A DNA stretch of 64,000 bases from Bradyrhizobium glycinis. Lineage in GTDB: Bacteria > Pseudomonadota > Alphaproteobacteria > Rhizobiales > Xanthobacteraceae. The stretch is taken from the NCBI RefSeq assembly GCF_016031655.1, contig NZ_JACCHQ010000009.1:124001-188000 (forward strand). The letters are read 5' to 3'. This document shows positions 45,940-54,621 of the stretch, piece by piece; the first letter of the stretch is position 1, and each line of letters begins with the position of its first letter. Both the position numbers and the translations under genes were made by a program. The notes under the pieces were generated by a model. It was not told the DNA's origin. It saw only the letters and a list, made by a program, of their open reading frames with translations, and did no database searches.

Positions 45940-46917
45940 GTGAAGGTCCTGCTCGCGCACACCCCGGAGATGCGGCGCAATTATTACGGCGATCGCAGCC
46001 TGAACGGCCTGCGCGCGGCCGCCGAGGTGATCCTGCACGAGAAGGATGAGCCGCTGGACGCAGCCAGCCTGGTGCGCGCCGCCAGGGATGCCGACATCAT
46101 CGTCGCCGATCGCATGACCGAAGGGCGCGGCGAGATCTTTGCGCAATTGCCGCGTCTGCGGGCCTTCGTCCGCTGCGCCGTCGACATCCGCAACGTCAAC
46201 GTGGATGCCGCCTCGCAAGCCGGTGTGCTGGTGACCCGCGCCGGGCCCGGCTTCGTGCAGGCCGTGGCCGAGCTTGCGCTCGGCTTCATGGTCGATCTCT
46301 CCCGCGGCGTATCGCGGACCACGGCGGACTATCAGGCCGGCCGCAAGGCTGAGGCGCGGATGGGCCGCCAGCTCGCCGGCAGCCGGATCGGCATCATCGG
46401 CTACGGCAGCATCGGGCGCTATCTCTCCGAGATCGCAAAAGTGCTGCGCATGGAGGTGCTGGTCTGCGATCCCTTCGTAACCGTCAGCGATGCCGCGATC
46501 CGGCAGGTCGGTCTCGACGAGCTCCTCGCCGCATCGGACTATGTCGTCTGTCTCGCCATTGCCAACGAGCAGACCGAGAACCTGATCGGGGAGGCAGCGC
46601 TGGCGCGTATGCAGAAGCATACCTTCTTCATCAATCTCTCGCGCGGCAATCTCGTCGACGAGGCCGCGCTGGCACGCGCGCTGCGTGAGGGCCGCATCGC
46701 CGGCGCCGCCATCGATGTCGGCCGCGCACCGGACCAGATGCCGACGCCCGATCTTGCCAAGCTGCCGAACGTCATCGCGACGCCCCATGTCGGCGGGCTG
46801 ACGCCGCAGGCCATCGAATACCAGTCGCTGGAGACCGTGCGACAGGTCGAGGCCATCGTGAGGGGAGAAATCCCGCAAGGCGCCGTCAACGCCGATCGCT
46901 GGACGCGGCGGCCGTGA
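45940..46917 (+). CDS. D-2-hydroxyacid dehydrogenase
   Basis: 325 residues. GTG 45940 follows AAGGAG at good spacing. N-terminal catalytic region, then the cofactor loop GSRIGIIGYGSIGRYLSEIA. The catalytic Arg region INLSRGNLVDEAALARALREG and the catalytic His in IATPHVGGLTPQA are present. The usual Glu of the catalytic trio, normally in a DVFxxEP-type segment, is replaced here: the equivalent segment reads AIDVGRAPDQMPTPD, so the acid may be Asp or absent. Its position after the TRAP genes suggests it acts on the transported hydroxyacid or keto acid. Confidence 0.87.
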   Translation: MKVLLAHTPEMRRNYYGDRSLNGLRAAAEVILHEKDEPLDAASLVRAARDADIIVADRMTEGRGEIFAQLPRLRAFVRCAVDIRNVNVDAASQAGVLVTRAGPGFVQAVAELALGFMVDLSRGVSRTTADYQAGRKAEARMGRQLAGSRIGIIGYGSIGRYLSEIAKVLRMEVLVCDPFVTVSDAAIRQVGLDELLAASDYVVCLAIANEQTENLIGEAALARMQKHTFFINLSRGNLVDEAALARALREGRIAGAAIDVGRAPDQMPTPDLAKLPNVIATPHVGGLTPQAIEYQSLETVRQVEAIVRGEIPQGAVNADRWTRRP

Positions 46918-46923
46918 AGGGTC

Positions 46924-48090
46924 TCAAAGCCGGTCCACCGCCATGAACGTCCCGTCCTTCTGGATCACCGTCAGGAACACCTTCGGCGGCGTGTCGAGCA
47001 TGCGTGTGCCGACAGTGATGATGCTGCCGCTGATGTCGAAACGGCCGGTATCGTTGATGGCGCGCAGCAGGCTCGCGCGGGTCGGATTGGGGCCGGCCTT
47101 TTCCAGCGCCGCGGCCGCGAGGCGGCCGGACAAATAGCCTTCGAGCGATACGAAATCCGGTGTCAGCGCCGGGTCGAACGCCTTCTGCGCCGCCTGGTAG
47201 TCGGCGACGAGCTTGAGCGAGCGGTCCCAGGGAAACGGTACCACCTGCGAGACGATGACGCCCTCGCCCTCCGCGCCGAGTTCCGCGGCGAGCGCATTGG
47301 CGCCGACGAAGGAGATGTTGACGAAGGTTGGACGGGCGCCGCTACGGCGGGCGAGCTTGATGAACTCCGCACACGGACCATAGGTCCCGACCATGACGAT
47401 GGCTTCGGGATCGGCGCGCTTGATCATGCGCCAGGCCTGGCCGACCGCGCGGGTGTTGCGCTCGAAAGTGCCCTCGGCGGCGAGCTCGAGCCCGCGCTTG
47501 GCCAGCGCCCGCTTCACTCCGACAAGCCCGTCGCGGCCGAAGGAATCGTCCTGGTAGAAGATGCCGATGCGGGTGAACTTGCGATCTTCAGTGAGATGCT
47601 TGATCCAGGCTTCCGCCTCCGCGCCGTAGCTCGCGCGGATGTTGACGACGTTCGGGAGCTCGAGATCGCGCAGGAACTCGGCGCCGGTGAACGGACCGAT
47701 GAAGGGCACGTTCCTGGAGCTGGTGATCGGTATCGTCGCCATCGCGGTCGGCGTGCCCACCGCGCCGATCAGCGCGAACACCTTGTCGTCGTCGATCAGG
47801 CGCAGCGTCTGCGCCACCGAACGGTCGGGGTCGTAGCCGTCGTCGCGGCTGATGAGCTGGAGCTTGCGGCCATGGATGCCGCCCTTGGCGTTGACCTCGG
47901 TGAACGCGGCGACGATGCCTTGCCGCATGCGCTGTCCCAGCGCGGAGGAGGGGCCCTCCAGCGCCGCGGCCTGGCCGAACAGGATCGCATCCTCGCTGAT
48001 GCCGGCCTCGTTGCCCCTCGCAACCAGCGTGGTCGCGGCCAGAAGCGCGATGGTCAGGACGACGGATCTCGCTGATCGAAATCGATGCAT
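46924..48090 (-). CDS. branched-chain amino acid-type ABC substrate-binding protein
   Basis: Periplasmic binding protein of the Liv/Urt family. ATG 48090 (MHRFRSARSVVLTIALLAATT) gives a clear signal peptide and 388 residues; the longer frame to 48378 is Arg/Cys-rich and rejected. Typical motifs: ILFGQAAALEGPSSALGQRM, EVNAKGGIHGRKLQLISRDDG, YDPDRSVAQTLRLI, ALIGAVGTPTAMATIP and VGTYGPCAEFIKLAR. No permease or ATPase genes are close, so it either serves a system elsewhere or is a sensor subunit. Convergent with the TRAP operon, with six bases between stops. Confidence 0.92.
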   Translation of the reverse strand: MHRFRSARSVVLTIALLAATTLVARGNEAGISEDAILFGQAAALEGPSSALGQRMRQGIVAAFTEVNAKGGIHGRKLQLISRDDGYDPDRSVAQTLRLIDDDKVFALIGAVGTPTAMATIPITSSRNVPFIGPFTGAEFLRDLELPNVVNIRASYGAEAEAWIKHLTEDRKFTRIGIFYQDDSFGRDGLVGVKRALAKRGLELAAEGTFERNTRAVGQAWRMIKRADPEAIVMVGTYGPCAEFIKLARRSGARPTFVNISFVGANALAAELGAEGEGVIVSQVVPFPWDRSLKLVADYQAAQKAFDPALTPDFVSLEGYLSGRLAAAALEKAGPNPTRASLLRAINDTGRFDISGSIITVGTRMLDTPPKVFLTVIQKDGTFMAVDRL

Positions 48091-48254
48091 CGGGAGGCTT
48101 TGCCGGATCGTTGGAAGAAACCCTGCGCAACATAGCCTTGCGAGCCTGAATAGCTCGCTAAGCGGCACGACGCAGAGAGGCCGTAGTACACCGGGGAAGA
48201 CCGGCAACTTATGTCCAGAACGCCGGGATCGTTCGCGCACTTCGTTAACTAGTT

Positions 48255-48269
48255 TCCGCATTGCGGAAC
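48255..48269. promoter_or_regulatory. palindrome in the promoter gap of the GGDEF-EAL gene
   Basis: TTCCGCATTGCGGAA, 7-bp exact inverted arms around one central T. Lies between the two divergent genes; protein that binds it is unknown. Confidence 0.4.
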
Positions 48270-48379
48270 GACTGCTTTCCAAAATTGTGCAGTTCTTAAC
48301 CGCCCTCTTGTTCCGATAGCGGCGCCGGCACCTCAACCAGAGGTTCGGTTCGTCGCGAATAGGGGACGGCGGCTTCAAG

Positions 48380-50809
48380 ATGGGCGGTCGCGATCAGAAC
48401 GATCAGGATCGGAGACGTAGAGGCGGGTGGTGGCGTGCCGCGCCGCTGCTCGGGCTCTATCGTCCTGCGCTGGTCGCGGTCGGCGTCGGCCTGTTGTTCT
48501 CGATCGTGGGCGCTGCCGCCGTGGCGCGGTGGGAGGATCGCGTCAACAGGATCGAGTTCGAGAACGCGGCCGAGACCCAGGCGATCGTCCTGCAGAACGG
48601 CATGAACGAGTACATATCGAGGCTCCTCGCGCTGCGCACGCTGTTCGAATCGACCAACGAAGAAGTCACCCGCAGCGAATTCGAGACTTTCAGCGCCCGC
48701 CTGTTCGAGCGTCACCCCGGCATGCTGCGCATCTCCTGGTTGCCGCGCGTCAACCGCAAGGAGCGCGCGGAATACGAGGCCGCGGCGATCCGGGACGGTG
48801 TGTCGAGCTATCACGTCAAGTCGTTGCAGGACGAGAACTTCGTCACCGCGCCGCAGAGCGATGAATATTTTCCGGTGTTCTACTCGACTCAGCCGAAAAC
48901 CTCGTCGGTCTACGGCATGGACTACATGACCGTTCCCGAGCGACGCGCGCTGCTGGAGCGCGCACGCGACAACGATCGCGTCGCAGCCATGCGCACGCGC
49001 GTGTTCGGGCCGAAGGACGGCGACCGGCTGTCCTATGTCCTCGTCGTCGTTCCCGTCTACGCCAAGGGAACCTCGCGCGAGGAGATCGCGGACCGGCGCC
49101 GCAATCTCGCCGGCTTCGTGGTCGGCATTTTCGACTTGCCGCTGCTGATCCAGTCCATCCGCGTAACCACCGGAGCCAGCCCCGCCGTCAGCATGACGGT
49201 CTTCCCGCCGTTCACGGCGCAGATCGTCAGCCTGGAGCAGATGTTGCCGGATTACGCGTCGTCCGTCTCGGCGCTGCGGTCGATGCGGGACATCGCGCGG
49301 TCCTTGCACTGGTCGGGCAGTCTCAAGATCGGCGACACCGATTGGCAGGTGCGGGCGGTTCCGACCGCCGGCGGTCCGCTGGCGACGACTTACGACCGCG
49401 CGGTTGCGGTCCTCGTCGTCGGGATGCTGCTGACGCTGTCGCTGTCGACCTATCTGATGCTCGCCAGCCGCAATTCGCGGCGGCTGTCGCTGGCGAACCG
49501 GCGGGTGCTCGAGCTTGCCCAGACCGACATCCTCACTGGATTGCCGAACCGCGCCTTCTTCCTCACCCGGCTCGACGAGATGAACGGCAAGTTGAGCGTG
49601 AGGGGCCAGCCCTTCGCCATCCTGATGCTCGACCTCGACCGCTTCAAGAACGTCAACGATTCCCTCGGCCACGCGGCCGGCGATGCGCTGCTGCGCCAGG
49701 TGGCGCAGCGGCTCAAATCCGCACTTCGCGCCAACGACGTGCTGGCGCGGCTCGGCGGCGACGAATTCGCCATCATCCAGCAAGCCGGCGAGGACCAGCG
49801 CACCTGCTCGACCGATCTGGCAGCGCGGATCGCCAAGCTCGTGAGCGAGCCGTTCCTGCTGCCCGGACACCGCGTCGAGATCGGCACCAGCATCGGCATC
49901 GCGATCGCGCCGGATCATGGCAGCGATCAGGAGCAGCTCCTGAAGAAGGCGGATCTCGCGCTCTACCGTTCGAAATCGGCCGGCCGCAACTGCTTCACTG
50001 TTTACGATGAGGCGATGTCGGCCGAGCTGGAAGCCCGCAACACGCTGGAAGGGGATCTGCGCGATGCCATCGCGCGCTGCCAGCTGGAGGTGCACTATCA
50101 GCCGTTCGTCGATGCCCTCAGTGGCGAACGACGCGGCTTCGAGGCGCTGGTGCGCTGGCGGCATCCGACGCGCGGCCTGATCCCTCCGGACCAGTTCATT
50201 GCGCTGGCGGAGGAGACCGGGCTGATCGTGCCGCTCGGCGAATTCGTCCTGCGGCGCGCTTGCGCGGACGCAGCCGGCTGGCCCGCCGATCTCATGATCG
50301 CCGTCAATCTGTCGCCGATCCAGTTCAAGGAAGCCGAGCTGTTCGACATGATCTGCGCGGCGCTCGCCGATTCCGGCCTGCCGCCGCAGCGGCTCGAGAT
50401 CGAGATCACGGAATCCGTGCTGCTGGAGCGCGGCAGCGAGAACCACGCGTTCATGGAGCGCCTGAAGCAGTTCGGGGTCGAGCTCGCGCTCGACGATTTC
50501 GGCACCGGCTATTCCTCGCTCAGCTACCTGACCGCGTTCCCGTTCGACAAGATCAAGATCGACAAGTCGTTCATTCGCAACCTGACCCAGCAGCCGCGCT
50601 CTTCCGCCATCATCTCCTCGATCGTGACGCTGGCGCGCGGACTGGACATGTCAGTCACGGCCGAAGGCGTCGAGACGCGCGAGGAGTTCGACCGGCTGAA
50701 GGCGCTCGGCGTCAATTTTGCGCAAGGCTATCTGTTCGGCCGGCCGCACCCGATTGAGCGGATCCTGTTCGACGCGCCGATCAAATCCTCACGGCTGGAT
50801 GCCGCCTGA
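48380..50809 (+). CDS. CHASE-GGDEF-EAL cyclic-di-GMP signalling protein
   Basis: 809 residues. A first membrane segment (VAVGVGLLFSIVGAAAVARW) is followed by a periplasmic CHASE-type sensor (about 60-330; FSARLFERHPGMLRISWLPR, FYSTQPKTSSVYGMDY) and a second segment (AVAVLVVGMLLTLSLSTYLML). Then a GGDEF domain with intact LARLGGDEFAII (about 458-462) and an EAL domain with GFEALVRWRHPTRG (about 588-590), NLSPIQF, EITESV, LDDFGTGYSSL, KIDKSFI and TAEGVET. Both synthesis and degradation motifs are complete, so the net activity cannot be read from sequence. Monocistronic. Confidence 0.94.
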   Translation: MGGRDQNDQDRRRRGGWWRAAPLLGLYRPALVAVGVGLLFSIVGAAAVARWEDRVNRIEFENAAETQAIVLQNGMNEYISRLLALRTLFESTNEEVTRSEFETFSARLFERHPGMLRISWLPRVNRKERAEYEAAAIRDGVSSYHVKSLQDENFVTAPQSDEYFPVFYSTQPKTSSVYGMDYMTVPERRALLERARDNDRVAAMRTRVFGPKDGDRLSYVLVVVPVYAKGTSREEIADRRRNLAGFVVGIFDLPLLIQSIRVTTGASPAVSMTVFPPFTAQIVSLEQMLPDYASSVSALRSMRDIARSLHWSGSLKIGDTDWQVRAVPTAGGPLATTYDRAVAVLVVGMLLTLSLSTYLMLASRNSRRLSLANRRVLELAQTDILTGLPNRAFFLTRLDEMNGKLSVRGQPFAILMLDLDRFKNVNDSLGHAAGDALLRQVAQRLKSALRANDVLARLGGDEFAIIQQAGEDQRTCSTDLAARIAKLVSEPFLLPGHRVEIGTSIGIAIAPDHGSDQEQLLKKADLALYRSKSAGRNCFTVYDEAMSAELEARNTLEGDLRDAIARCQLEVHYQPFVDALSGERRGFEALVRWRHPTRGLIPPDQFIALAEETGLIVPLGEFVLRRACADAAGWPADLMIAVNLSPIQFKEAELFDMICAALADSGLPPQRLEIEITESVLLERGSENHAFMERLKQFGVELALDDFGTGYSSLSYLTAFPFDKIKIDKSFIRNLTQQPRSSAIISSIVTLARGLDMSVTAEGVETREEFDRLKALGVNFAQGYLFGRPHPIERILFDAPIKSSRLDAA

Positions 50810-50879
50810 GCGCGCCTGTGGCATGCGCGAAAAGCGCTTGACCCGGGCATCCCCGGATGGTCCGAAGAGCCGTCTAGGG

Positions 50880-52226
50880 ATGAAACAAGCACACAACATG
50901 CGGCTTCCGTTCTTCTACGGCTGGGTCGTCGTCGCCGTGACCTTCGTCACCATGGCGATCGGCGTCAACGCGCGCACCGCCTTTTCGCTGTTCTTTCCAC
51001 CCATCATCTCCGAGTTCGGCTGGGAGCGCGGCGTCACGGCGGGTGCGTTCTCCTTCGGCTTCGTGGCGTCGGGCGTGGTCAGCCCGCTGATCGGCCGCCT
51101 GATGGACCGCGCCGGCCCGCGCGCGGTGATGGAGCTCGGAGTCCTGCTGATGGGCGGCGGCCTGCTGCTGGCGCCGCTGACCAGCGCGCCGTGGCACCTC
51201 TATGTCACCATCGGCGTCATGGTCGGGGCCGGCAGCGTCTGTCTCGGCTATTCCGGCCAGTCGCTGTTCCTGCCGAACTGGTTCATCCGCAAGCGCGGCT
51301 TCGCCATCGGCATCGCTTTCGCCGGCGTCGGTATCGGCTCGGTGACGCTGCTGCCATGGGTGCAGCACATGATCGAGCAGACCGGCTGGCGCACCGCCTG
51401 CACCGCGATGGGCCTGCTCGTCCTGATCGCGCTGGCGCCGATCAACCTGCTGCTGCACAAGCGCCCCGAGGACATCGGCCTCCAGCCGGACGGCGATGCC
51501 GCCCCGGCCGCAGGCGCGGCAAGGCCGATCTCCAACGTGGTTGATCCCGTCTGGGTCAACACCGACTGGACGCTCCAGCGCGCCGTCGCTACCGCGCGGT
51601 TCTGGTGGATCGCGCTCGGCTATTTCTGCGGCCTGTACATCTGGTACGCGGTGCAGGTGCACCAGACCAAATTCCTGCTCGACGTCGGCTTCAGCCCCAG
51701 CGTTGCGGTGTGGGCACTCGGCATGGTCAGCCTGCTCGGCATTCCCGGCCAGATCGTGCTGGGGCACGTCTCCGACCGCATCGGGAGGGAGTGGGTGTGG
51801 GCGATCAGCTGTGCGGGTTTCGTCGTCTGCTTCGCCGCGCTGATCGCGCTGAAGTATCAAGCTTCGCTCTGGCTGGTTTATCTGATGGTGTTCACGCAAG
51901 GCGCGCTCGGCTATGGCCTCACCTCGATCATGGGCGCGGTGGTGTTCGAGATCTTCCAGGGCAGGCACCAGGGCAGCATCTTCGGCACGATCATGCTCGC
52001 GGCGCTGGCGGGCGGTGCGGCCGGACCGTGGCTGACCGGCGTTCTTTATGATCGCGCCGGCGACTACACGCTGGCTTTCGGTATCGCCATCGCGGTGAGC
52101 GGACTATCGGCATTCGCGATCTGGCGGGCGGCGCCGGGCAAGGTGAGGGCCGTGGCCGGCCGGCTGCACAAGCTCAAAACAGAAGCACTGCGCCGAGCAG
52201 GCGAGGGCGATGCTGGCGAGGCTTGA
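50880..52226 (+). CDS. MFS transporter, oxalate/formate antiporter-like
   Basis: 448 residues from ATG 50880; an ATG six codons later is possible. About 12 membrane segments, with N-terminal FFYGWVVVAVTFVTMAIGVN and SEFGWERGVTAGAFSF, and the motif-A-like GRLMDRAGPRAVM. This pattern belongs to the OFA family, which includes oxalate/formate and monocarboxylate transporters. The central loop is Ala/Pro-rich. No oxalate or formate genes nearby, so substrate is open. It begins 70 bp after the GGDEF-EAL gene and may be independent. Confidence 0.87.
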   Translation: MKQAHNMRLPFFYGWVVVAVTFVTMAIGVNARTAFSLFFPPIISEFGWERGVTAGAFSFGFVASGVVSPLIGRLMDRAGPRAVMELGVLLMGGGLLLAPLTSAPWHLYVTIGVMVGAGSVCLGYSGQSLFLPNWFIRKRGFAIGIAFAGVGIGSVTLLPWVQHMIEQTGWRTACTAMGLLVLIALAPINLLLHKRPEDIGLQPDGDAAPAAGAARPISNVVDPVWVNTDWTLQRAVATARFWWIALGYFCGLYIWYAVQVHQTKFLLDVGFSPSVAVWALGMVSLLGIPGQIVLGHVSDRIGREWVWAISCAGFVVCFAALIALKYQASLWLVYLMVFTQGALGYGLTSIMGAVVFEIFQGRHQGSIFGTIMLAALAGGAAGPWLTGVLYDRAGDYTLAFGIAIAVSGLSAFAIWRAAPGKVRAVAGRLHKLKTEALRRAGEGDAGEA

Positions 52227-52266
52227 GGTGGGACCGCTAGGTACGGCCGCGCTCGCAACGCTCTGG

Positions 52267-52479
52267 TCAAAGCATCGAAAGCACGACGATCCCGTCTTCG
52301 AGCTCTCCTGAAGCCATGCGCGCCCGCGCCATGCGCTCGAACTCCGTGCGATGCTTCTGTAGATAGCTGAAGGCCTGCTTCTGCGTGTTGAATGTCGTTG
52401 CAAGCCGGCACATCTGCCGATTTGCGCCGGACGCGAGAAAGAAGGTGATGGTTCCGTGATATGGCTTTATTCGAGGCAC
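52267..52479 (-). CDS. small hypothetical protein
   Basis: 70 residues if started at GTG 52479 (MPRIKPYHGTITFFLASG), which follows GGAGAG at about 9 bases; a 90-residue frame from 52539 is less likely. Core ANRQMCRLATTFNTQKQAFS then HRTEFERMARARMASGELED and VVLSML. Short, soluble, no recognised domain. Part of the small-gene cluster 52.2-55.3 kb. Confidence 0.55.
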   Translation of the reverse strand: MPRIKPYHGTITFFLASGANRQMCRLATTFNTQKQAFSYLQKHRTEFERMARARMASGELEDGIVVLSML

Positions 52480-52539
52480 GATCTGCGCTCTCCGGCATGT
52501 GATCGGCGCTTCAGATTTCGCCGGCGGCGTTGAATACAA

Positions 52540-52782
52540 CTATCTCGCCAGCTTCCTTGTCCGCTTCTTGAGCTTAGGCGCCGGCAAAGTCGATCGAAGA
52601 GCTTCATCGGCCGCTTCCCTCGCCTGGCGCGCCTCTCGGAGCCGCGCCATGTTCTTGCGAACCTCGATGGCTTGCCTTTCCACGTCCGCCAATGCGCGCG
52701 CGCCCTCTTCAGCGGCCAGGCGCTTGCGATCGGAACGCGCAATGCTTTCGGGTGATGGCTCTGCCGGCTTCTTGCTGCTCAT
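52540..52782 (-). CDS. small Lys/Arg/Ala-rich coiled-coil protein
   Basis: 80 residues, MSSKKPAEPSPESIARSDRK, then a long predicted helix (LAAEEGARALADVERQAIEV) and a basic end (LPAPKLKKRTRKLAR). No membrane part. Likely a nucleic-acid or ribosome-associated basic protein by composition only. It lies just downstream of cspA on the same strand, beyond a terminator. Confidence 0.6.
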   Translation of the reverse strand: MSSKKPAEPSPESIARSDRKRLAAEEGARALADVERQAIEVRKNMARLREARQAREAADEALRSTLPAPKLKKRTRKLAR

Positions 52783-52809
52783 CGTTCACCCGGATCCGCA
52801 AAGACTAAA

Positions 52810-52835
52810 CCCGCTCAATCCAGGGATTGAGCGGG
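52810..52835 (-). terminator. intrinsic terminator after cspA
   Basis: CCCGCTCAATC / GATTGAGCGGG, perfect 11-bp stem with 4-base loop; on the minus strand the tail is TTTAGTCTTT. It lies 44 bases downstream of the cspA stop. Confidence 0.8.
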
Positions 52836-52878
52836 CAAAGCGACCGTTTCAGTACATCCGTGAAACGGCGCAACGATC

Positions 52879-53088
52879 TCAAGCCAGCGAGAGGTTCTCG
52901 GCGCTGGTTTTGCCTCGCATCTTGTCGGTCTTGATCTCGAAATTGACCTTTTGGCCTTCGCCGAGACCGGCAAGCCCAGCCCTTTCAACGGCGCTGATGT
53001 GAACGAACACATCGTTGCCACCGTCGTTCGGCTGGATGAAACCGAAGCCCTTTTGGCCGTTAAACCACTTGACCGTACCTGTCGTCAT
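52879..53088 (-). CDS. cspA: cold-shock-like RNA chaperone
   Basis: 69-residue CSD protein; ATG 53088 follows GGAGAAG. RNP-1-like KGFGFI and RNP-2-like VFVHIS are present in [20 protein letters not shown] and [16 protein letters not shown]. Binds single-stranded RNA and DNA to melt structure. The end reads [13 protein letters not shown] promoter about 130 bases upstream leaves a long untranslated leader, as is usual for csp genes, and a strong terminator follows. Confidence 0.96.
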   Translation of the reverse strand: MTTGTVKWFNGQKGFGFIQPNDGGNDVFVHISAVERAGLAGLGEGQKVNFEIKTDKMRGKTSAENLSLA

Positions 53089-53218
53089 TTTCTTCTCCAA
53101 AGCGCGTAAGCGCGTTCCGCGCGACAATCGCGCGGTTACCTTCAACTTCGTCGATGTCTTTGGAAAAGGAGCCCGCAGGGCGCATTCAACAAGGCACAGC
53201 GGCTAATCGAACAAGCGG

Positions 53219-53246
53219 AATATATATGATTTTCGCGCATTTGCAA
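53219..53246 (-). promoter_or_regulatory. promoter for cspA with long 5' leader
   Basis: On the minus strand TTGCAA (53241-53246), 16 bases, then TATATT (53219-53224), 4-5 of 6 positions matching each sigma-70 box. The leader to ATG 53088 would be about 125 bases. Confidence 0.6.
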
Positions 53247-53516
53247 GGAGCAAAGCCAATTTGTTTTCTACGAAATGGTTCTTCTGTTCCGATCGCGGCG
53301 CTTCGCGTGTGTAGGTCGATCTGCGAGCAACGCGTTATCGATTGACAGCGCAGCATGACGGTGGTCACGTGACGCCACCAAGCTGCTCGCTGTGACAAGC
53401 AGATCGGCTCGTCCGAAGCCGCGACCAATGTCGCGGCCCATCATTCTCACACATCATAATGAAGCTCCTGCGCAATTGGCTGCCCTGCAGGACGTGTCGC
53501 ATTCGCAGCCCGAGCC
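53247..53516. other. gene-free regulatory stretch between cspA and rpsU
   Basis: No convincing coding frame or repeat. It must carry the promoter for the divergent rpsU gene; I see GTGACGCCACC and several inverted short motifs (GGTCACGTGACGCC around 53364) but none I can name. Confidence 0.3.
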
Positions 53517-53522
53517 AGGAGG
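53517..53522 (+). promoter_or_regulatory. ribosome-binding site deciding the TTG start of rpsU
   Basis: AGGAGG lies 5 bases before TTG 53528, giving the S21 N-terminus; the longer frame from 53459 has no such site. Confidence 0.75.
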
Positions 53523-53527
53523 ATCAA

Positions 53528-53803
53528 TTGCACGTACTCGTCAGAGACAACAATGTTGAGCAGGCACTGCGCGTTCTCAAAAAGAAGATGCAGCGCGAGG
53601 GCGTCTTCCGGGAAATGAAGCAGCGACGGTCCTACGAAAAGCCGTCGGAGAGAAAGACCCGCGAGAAGTCCGAGGCCATTCGCCGCGCCCGCAAGCTCGC
53701 TCGCAAGCAGGCGATCAGGGAAGGATTGCTGCCCGCACCACCGAAAAAGAAACCGTTCGAGCGCAAGCCGCCCTTGCCGGAGATCAAGGCAAAGCCGGAG
53801 TAG
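53528..53803 (+). CDS. rpsU: ribosomal protein S21, basic C-terminal variant
   Basis: 91 residues from TTG 53528. S21 pattern QVLVRDNN-like [53 protein letters not shown]. Binds the 3' end of 16S rRNA and helps start-site selection. The tail ([20 protein letters not shown]) differs from the Gly-rich tail I expect in the main housekeeping copy, so this may be the second rpsU, perhaps induced with the facing cspA. The TTG start with a perfect Shine-Dalgarno is unusual for a ribosomal protein. Confidence 0.9.
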   Translation: MHVLVRDNNVEQALRVLKKKMQREGVFREMKQRRSYEKPSERKTREKSEAIRRARKLARKQAIREGLLPAPPKKKPFERKPPLPEIKAKPE

Positions 53804-53902
53804 CAACGATCTGCTTTCCGGATCTCAAGCCATGCGTGTTAGCGGTGACGCCGCAGAAAAGCGCGGCCAGGCGTCGCGGCCTGTCTTCCTTGGGCTGAGA
53901 TC

Positions 53903-54181
53903 CTATCGCCTGAAGTCGATGCCTCGCAGCACGATGCCCGGCGGGGTACCTTCGAATTCTGTGGCGCGATACTTGCTCGCAGCACATGCTTCAATGCGAT
54001 CCCGTAGACGGGCAAATTGGGCTTCCCGCTGCTCGGGCCTGACTTGCGGTCCCTGCTCGAGATCGTCCATCGCGGAGGTCGAAATCGCGCAAGGAATCTC
54101 CCTGGCGCCGTCATGCATCGAGAATCGGACGATCATCCGCTCGTATTCGTGGCCGATAAAGCGGCCGCTCGTCAGTGTCAT
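53903..54181 (-). CDS. DUF1488 family protein
   Basis: 92 residues from ATG 54181 (MTLTSGRFIGHEYERMIVRF); GTG 54196 is possible. Contains REIPCAISTSAMDDLEQGPQ and QREAQFARLRDRIEACAASK, consistent with the DUF1488 fold seen in small proteobacterial proteins of unknown function. Cytoplasmic. Together with the next gene it forms a small minus-strand unit. Confidence 0.6.
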   Translation of the reverse strand: MTLTSGRFIGHEYERMIVRFSMHDGAREIPCAISTSAMDDLEQGPQVRPEQREAQFARLRDRIEACAASKYRATEFEGTPPGIVLRGIDFRR

Positions 54182-54221
54182 GGCTTGCTCCGTTACACGG
54201 TAGCCTCGGCCTTCGCTCGGC

Positions 54222-54518
54222 TCAGCCGTCCCCGGACAGCCGTGCGAAATCGTCGAACAGCGCGGACACGAGCGCGCGGTGACGCGTGTCCTCGGCAGGC
54301 AGGCCTGCAGCATAGAGGTTGAGGAGATGGCGCGCCTTCACCGCGGCCTCCGGCCAGGAAGCCGCGGGCACCGTCATCATGCGGTGCTCGAGATCGGCCT
54401 CACGCTCGCGCAGTTCCCGGGCATGGGCCTCCACCTCGCCCAACGCGCGGCGCAGGTCGGTGGCCTTCTGCGCGGCCATGCCACGGTGCTTGTCGAGATC
54501 GACGGGCCGGTCATCCAT
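54222..54518 (-). CDS. helical hypothetical protein
   Basis: 98 residues from ATG 54518 (MDDRPVDLDKHRGMAAQKAT); an earlier start at 54554 is possible. Mostly one long coiled-coil-like helix (ATDLRRALGEVEAHARELRE, READLEHRMMTV) with a short hydrophobic patch. The ATG overlaps the stop of the small ORF upstream (AATGGATGA), hinting at coupled translation. No domain recognised. Confidence 0.55.
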   Translation of the reverse strand: MDDRPVDLDKHRGMAAQKATDLRRALGEVEAHARELREREADLEHRMMTVPAASWPEAAVKARHLLNLYAAGLPAEDTRHRALVSALFDDFARLSGDG

Positions 54519-54621
54519 TGGCGATGCTCGCGTCCGCTGCTTGCGCATCGGCAAGATCGACAGAGTTCATGCGGAACGGATGCCTGAACGAGATGGATTT
54601 TCGCCGCGAGCGGATGGTCAT
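54511..54621 (-). CDS. short basic ORF, possibly a shortened member of a Bradyrhizobium small-protein family
   Basis: 36 residues, MTIRSRRKSISFRHPFRMNS. I recall a family of about 60-70 residues that opens with MTxRSRRxxxxFxHPFRx and continues with a LPAGDYxVVTDEE-like segment; here that second part is missing and the frame ends after ADASIANG. It overlaps the next gene by 8 bases. Either a short functional protein or a truncated relict; low certainty because the comparison is from memory. Confidence 0.3.
   Translation of the reverse strand: MTIRSRRKSISFRHPFRMNSVDLADAQAADASIANG

Noticed and set aside
48296..50446. 716-residue minus-strand ORF opposite the GGDEF-EAL gene
   Set aside because: Antisense shadow; the plus-strand protein has complete catalytic motifs.
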